Assembly (NCBI GenBank): GCA_002841405.1 | Contig: PGZR01000023.1 | Coordinates: forward strand, 1 to 34,888 | DNA from: Firmicutes bacterium HGW-Firmicutes-4 | GTDB taxonomy: Bacteria; Bacillota; Clostridia; Eubacteriales; Eubacteriaceae | Direction of reading: 5' to 3' | DNA: 34,888 nt | Shown here: in pieces, positions 31,738-34,888 of the stretch | Position numbering within the stretch: the stretch's first letter is position 1 | Layout: each line of letters opens with the position of its first letter | Position numbers and translations under genes: made by a program | Notes under the pieces: generated by a model | Told to the model about the DNA's origin: nothing | The model's database searches: none | The model's input: only the letters and a program-made list of their open reading frames with translations

Positions 31738-34704
31738 ATGCCAAACTACGAGCCAAGTCAAAAAATGAATTGGAAAAGACCAGTTAAGTCAGCTCTAAGT
31801 GCGAGTTTTCTCGTGTTTGTCAGTTTACTCTTCATAAATATGCTCTTAGGGCCGACTAATTTTGCCCAGGCTCAGGAGGAAAAGTCCGTTCTTTTCATCA
31901 GTTCCTATAGCGAAAGCTTTGTCTCCGTACCTGACCAGATTGATGGAATCAAGTCAGTTTTTGATGAAAAAAAGATCAAATTGGAAATAGAATACATGGA
32001 TACTAAACGTCTGGATACTCCCGAGAATAAACAGATTTTTTATCAGAGTCTGAAATTCAAATTGGCCAATCTGCCGCTCTATGATGCCGTGATTGTGGGG
32101 GATGACAATGCCTTGCAATTTGTTATCGATTATCAGACCGAACTGTTTTACCAGATTCCAATTGTTTTTTTAGGTGTAAACGATGAAGTACGAGCCCGGC
32201 AGGCAGCCAGTGATCCTTACATCACCGGCATTATTGAGCGGATCTCGATTAAAGAAACTCTGGATGTGGCCCGAGTGTTTAACCCCCATGCTACCAGAGT
32301 GGTGGGGATTGCCGATGAAACCTTGACTGGTAAGGGCAACCGTCAGCAGTTTGAATCCTTCCGACAAAGTTTTCCAGACCTCACTTTTACAACTATTAAT
32401 ACTCCAGAATATAGCTTTGTGGAGCTGGGAGCTGAACTGGAGAAGCTGGAAGATGACACCATTCTATTGTTTCTCGATATGAATCCGGACCGAAATGACG
32501 AATATATGGAGTTTGAAAAAGCTGCAACCTTTCTAAATCAGCATACTCAAATACCGGTTTACCGGGCTTCGATTGGCGGTGTCGGTTACGGATTGCTAGG
32601 CGGAAAAATGGTAGACTACCAGGCCCTGGGTAAAACAGCAGCCCAGCTGGTCAGCGATATTTTTGCGGGCACTCCAGTCGAATCCATCGCTTTAATTGAA
32701 AAATCGCCCTACTACTATATTTTCGATTACAATCTGATCCAGAAGTACAAGATTCCGGATCATTTGATTCCCGCTAGTGCAGTTCTGATCAATAAAACGG
32801 AACATCCTCTGGACAAATACCGAAATCTGATTTTGGCCACTGCCATTATCCTGAGTTTTTTGACCCTGATAACGGTGATCCTAATTTTTGATAATTTGAA
32901 ACGTCGGAGCATGCAAAAAGATCTGGAAGCCAGCAATGCCGAGCTTAAATCAACCTACAATGAGCTGGAAGCGGTGGAAGGGGCGCTGCGGCGCCAATAT
33001 GAAGTGATGGAAGAGCACGACCGCGAAGTCGGAGAACTGAACCAGAAGTTCGAACTTGCCATAGAGGAAACAAACAGTGCGGTCTGGGAGGTGAATCTTG
33101 CTTCCATGGAGGTCCATTTTGCCGGAGATTTCTCCCGGATTATCAATAAGACCGTCAATAATCATATCAATATCTACGACTGGATGGAAACCGTGTTGGA
33201 GATCAGCCATCGTGAGCAGTTGATTGCGGAAGTTGGTAATTATCTAGCGGGAAAAACATCTCAGATCAATATACAAGTTCTGACTGCTGAAGCAGAACAA
33301 CAGCAAAAGTGGTTGCTGATTCGGGGCAAAGGGATAAAATCTAAAGTGGGCAGCTTTATTAAGTTACATGGTATCCTGCTTGATAATACCAAATTCAAGG
33401 CTCAGGAAGAACAGATTCGACATCTGGCCCGACATGATTTTTTAACTCAGCTGCCCAACCGGATGAGTTTCCTGGTACAGTTGGAAAAAGAACTCCAGGC
33501 TGGCCATACCGGTGCAGTGCTACTGTTGGATATAGATAATTTCAAAAGTATCAATGACACTCTCGGACATCTTTACGGTGATGAATTACTCAAACAGATA
33601 GCCGATCGTTTGTTGTCAATTACCGACGAAAACATGATGGTCGGTCGCCTGGGCGGGGATGAATTTCTTATTCTGATTACCAATAAATATCATCAGGCAG
33701 ATATAGAAAGCTATGCCGATAGGATTCTGACCGCCTTTGATGAGGCCTTCCGGCTGGACTGCCGGGAAGTATTTGTCAGCGTCAGCATGGGCATTTCCTG
33801 CTATCCCTACGACAGTAGTGCTATTGATCAGCTGATTATGAATGCTGATACTGCGATGTACGAGGTTAAGAATCGGGGCAAAAATCACTACCTGTATTAT
33901 CACCACGAACTAAAAAATGAAATGAACCGGAAAATTGAAATTGAAACGGTACTCAGAGCAGCGCTGAAGTCTGATGGTTTCAAATTGGTTTATCAGCCTC
34001 AGGTCGATTTGTACAGTGGCCGGATTAGTGGCTTTGAAGCCCTGCTGCGACTCAAAGATAACAACCTCGGTCCGGACCAGTTTATTCCGGTGGCCGAAGA
34101 AACCGGACTGATCAGTGAGATCGGCCGCTGGGTGGCTCGGGAAGCCGTGGATCAGGTCGTCCGTTGGCGAGATAAGGGTCTGGCGGAAAAACCGGTGGCC
34201 ATCAATTTTTCCAATCGTCAGCTGCGGGATAAAGATTACGTCACTCATATCGCTTCGCTGCTATCAAAACATCATCTGAATCCGCAGTTGATTGAGATTG
34301 AGATTACCGAAAGCATCTTGATGGAAAACGATTACCAAACCAATCAGTTTCTGAAAGAGCTTAAAGACGCTGGACTGTCAGTAGCGTTGGATGATTTTGG
34401 CACCGGTTATTCATCGCTGAATTGCCTGACCTATCTGCCAGTCAACAAAATTAAACTGGATAAATCGATCAGTGAACAGTTTCTACAAGGCAATCGGATC
34501 AAGGTGATCGAAAGTCTGATTCTGCTGGCCCACAGCCTCAATTTAAAAATTATTGCTGAGGGCATTGAGGAGTGGGAAAAGGTTGAGATACTTAAAAACA
34601 GCGGCTGCGATGGCATCCAGGGCTACGTCTTCAGCAGACCGCTGGAGCCGGCCGAAATCGCCACGATTTACAACCACAATCTGCTCACAGAGCCACCACA
34701 ATAA
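31738..34704 (+). CDS. Membrane GGDEF-EAL protein with periplasmic-binding-protein-like sensor
   Basis: A 988-residue bifunctional c-di-GMP protein. N-terminal hydrophobic segment (about 18-38), then an extracellular ABC_sub_bind-like (PF04392-type) sensor from about 45 to 330 (SVLFISSYSESFVSVPDQIDG; FYQIPIVFLGVNDE; YDYNLIQKYKIP or similar closing part), a second membrane helix at about 362-384, a coiled coil (about 392-440) and a PAS-like region. GGDEF is intact at 639-643 (RLGGDEF) but has no RxxD inhibitory site. EAL is intact: EALLR at 767, NFSN, EITES, DDFGTGYSS from 885, IKLDKS, AEGIEEW and QGYVFSRP. GGAGGG lies four bases before the ATG. It follows the decayed cyclase by 25 bases. Confidence 0.93.
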   Translation: MPNYEPSQKMNWKRPVKSALSASFLVFVSLLFINMLLGPTNFAQAQEEKSVLFISSYSESFVSVPDQIDGIKSVFDEKKIKLEIEYMDTKRLDTPENKQIFYQSLKFKLANLPLYDAVIVGDDNALQFVIDYQTELFYQIPIVFLGVNDEVRARQAASDPYITGIIERISIKETLDVARVFNPHATRVVGIADETLTGKGNRQQFESFRQSFPDLTFTTINTPEYSFVELGAELEKLEDDTILLFLDMNPDRNDEYMEFEKAATFLNQHTQIPVYRASIGGVGYGLLGGKMVDYQALGKTAAQLVSDIFAGTPVESIALIEKSPYYYIFDYNLIQKYKIPDHLIPASAVLINKTEHPLDKYRNLILATAIILSFLTLITVILIFDNLKRRSMQKDLEASNAELKSTYNELEAVEGALRRQYEVMEEHDREVGELNQKFELAIEETNSAVWEVNLASMEVHFAGDFSRIINKTVNNHINIYDWMETVLEISHREQLIAEVGNYLAGKTSQINIQVLTAEAEQQQKWLLIRGKGIKSKVGSFIKLHGILLDNTKFKAQEEQIRHLARHDFLTQLPNRMSFLVQLEKELQAGHTGAVLLLDIDNFKSINDTLGHLYGDELLKQIADRLLSITDENMMVGRLGGDEFLILITNKYHQADIESYADRILTAFDEAFRLDCREVFVSVSMGISCYPYDSSAIDQLIMNADTAMYEVKNRGKNHYLYYHHELKNEMNRKIEIETVLRAALKSDGFKLVYQPQVDLYSGRISGFEALLRLKDNNLGPDQFIPVAEETGLISEIGRWVAREAVDQVVRWRDKGLAEKPVAINFSNRQLRDKDYVTHIASLLSKHHLNPQLIEIEITESILMENDYQTNQFLKELKDAGLSVALDDFGTGYSSLNCLTYLPVNKIKLDKSISEQFLQGNRIKVIESLILLAHSLNLKIIAEGIEEWEKVEILKNSGCDGIQGYVFSRPLEPAEIATIYNHNLLTEPPQ

Positions 34705-34743
34705 AAATCCCCGTCGCATCACAAGTGATGCGACGGGGATTTT
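34704..34743. terminator. Very strong terminator after the GGDEF-EAL gene
   Basis: A perfect 19-bp inverted repeat beginning AAAATCCCCGTCGCATCAC with only two bases between the arms, ending in TTTT. The A-rich opposite side could allow termination in both directions. Confidence 0.93.
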
Positions 34744-34798
34744 GTCGAAAGTGGGGTGGATTGAAGTCTAATAAAATAAGGTTGTCGCTAAACTGCCG

Positions 34799-34888
34799 TA
34801 CCGACCAATTGTTAATCTGTTGTTCGCTGCGGAATCGGACAGGCGCTGCCGTGTCCGCTCCGATGCGTACAACATGATGTAACAATTG
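34799..34888 (+). repeat. Palindromic MITE-like repeat, copy D, cut by the window edge
   Basis: Begins TACCGACCAATTGTTAATCT and runs to ...AACAATTG at the last base, where the final GTCGGTA would be expected just outside. It holds the complete central hairpin (CGGACA...TGTCCG with inner GGC/GCC) that copies B and C lack. Same orientation as copy A. Confidence 0.85.

Noticed and set aside
1-34888. CRISPR arrays, tRNA or rRNA genes, prophage genes, toxin-antitoxin pairs, c-di-GMP riboswitches (GEMM-I/II)
   Set aside because: Scanned for by eye; no regularly spaced repeats, cloverleafs, integrase/transposase genes or GEMM consensus were found.

Overview
The window looks like chromosomal DNA of a low-to-mid GC, spore-former-lineage Firmicute, most likely an acetogen of the Eubacteriaceae (Acetobacterium or a close relative). 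The grounds are AGGAGG-type ribosome binding sites, sigma-A-like promoters, Clostridia-style proteins (EAL-HDOD, bacteriohemerythrin, CaCA antiporter, MATE with MarR, PhnB-like VOC) and many intrinsic terminators. The genus is an inference from protein flavour; no rRNA or other taxonomic marker is present.

Layout. 1-4.6 kb: a catabolic run on the + strand with a class III aminotransferase (cut by the left window edge), a structured terminator or leader, an APC amino acid permease, an iron-type alcohol dehydrogenase and a small TIGR04076-like protein. The pattern is uptake, transamination, then reduction of the resulting aldehyde, as in omega-amino acid use. 4.6-9.7 kb: two convergent c-di-GMP genes sharing a bidirectional terminator, a PAS4-GGDEF*-EAL-PilZ protein (preceded by a 30-codon leader ORF) and an EAL protein with an extra C-terminal domain. 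9.8-11.6 kb: an unrecognised 261-aa protein with a histidine-rich tail, and a bacteriohemerythrin. 12-14.5 kb: a 512-aa HTH protein of unknown function and a membrane-anchored MORN-repeat protein. 14.7-18.2 kb: two GT4 glycosyltransferases followed by a wrecked GT2 glycosyltransferase. 18.2-20.1 kb: two more decayed genes (ferritin-like, EAL-HDOD). 20.2-23.3 kb: the intact EAL-HDOD gene, which is the tandem sister of the decayed copy, and a paralogue of the HTH protein. 23.4-26.9 kb: CaCA antiporter, VOC protein, and a dicarboxylate-type symporter with an unusual N-terminal ATPase-like domain. 26.9-30.2 kb (- strand): a divergent acetate kinase, then a marR-MATE operon with a clear palindromic operator. 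30.3-31.7 kb: remains of a V4R domain gene and a HAMP-PAS-GGDEF gene. 31.7-34.7 kb: a membrane GGDEF-EAL protein with a periplasmic-binding-protein-like sensor, closed by a very strong terminator.

The main theme is cyclic-di-GMP turnover: four intact EAL proteins (two also carrying GGDEF), plus a dead EAL-HDOD and a dead diguanylate cyclase, close to glycosyltransferases that could make a c-di-GMP-controlled surface polysaccharide. Dispersed through the window are four copies of a palindromic, MITE-like repeat with 16-bp terminal inverted repeats (4369-4554, 9652-9707, 13699-13765, 34799 to the window end). One of them forms the 3' end of a coding sequence. The strongest candidates for undescribed biology are the pair of large HTH proteins, the ATPase-like/symporter fusion, the acetate kinase with altered active site, and the repeat family. 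No tRNA, rRNA, CRISPR array or transposase was seen.
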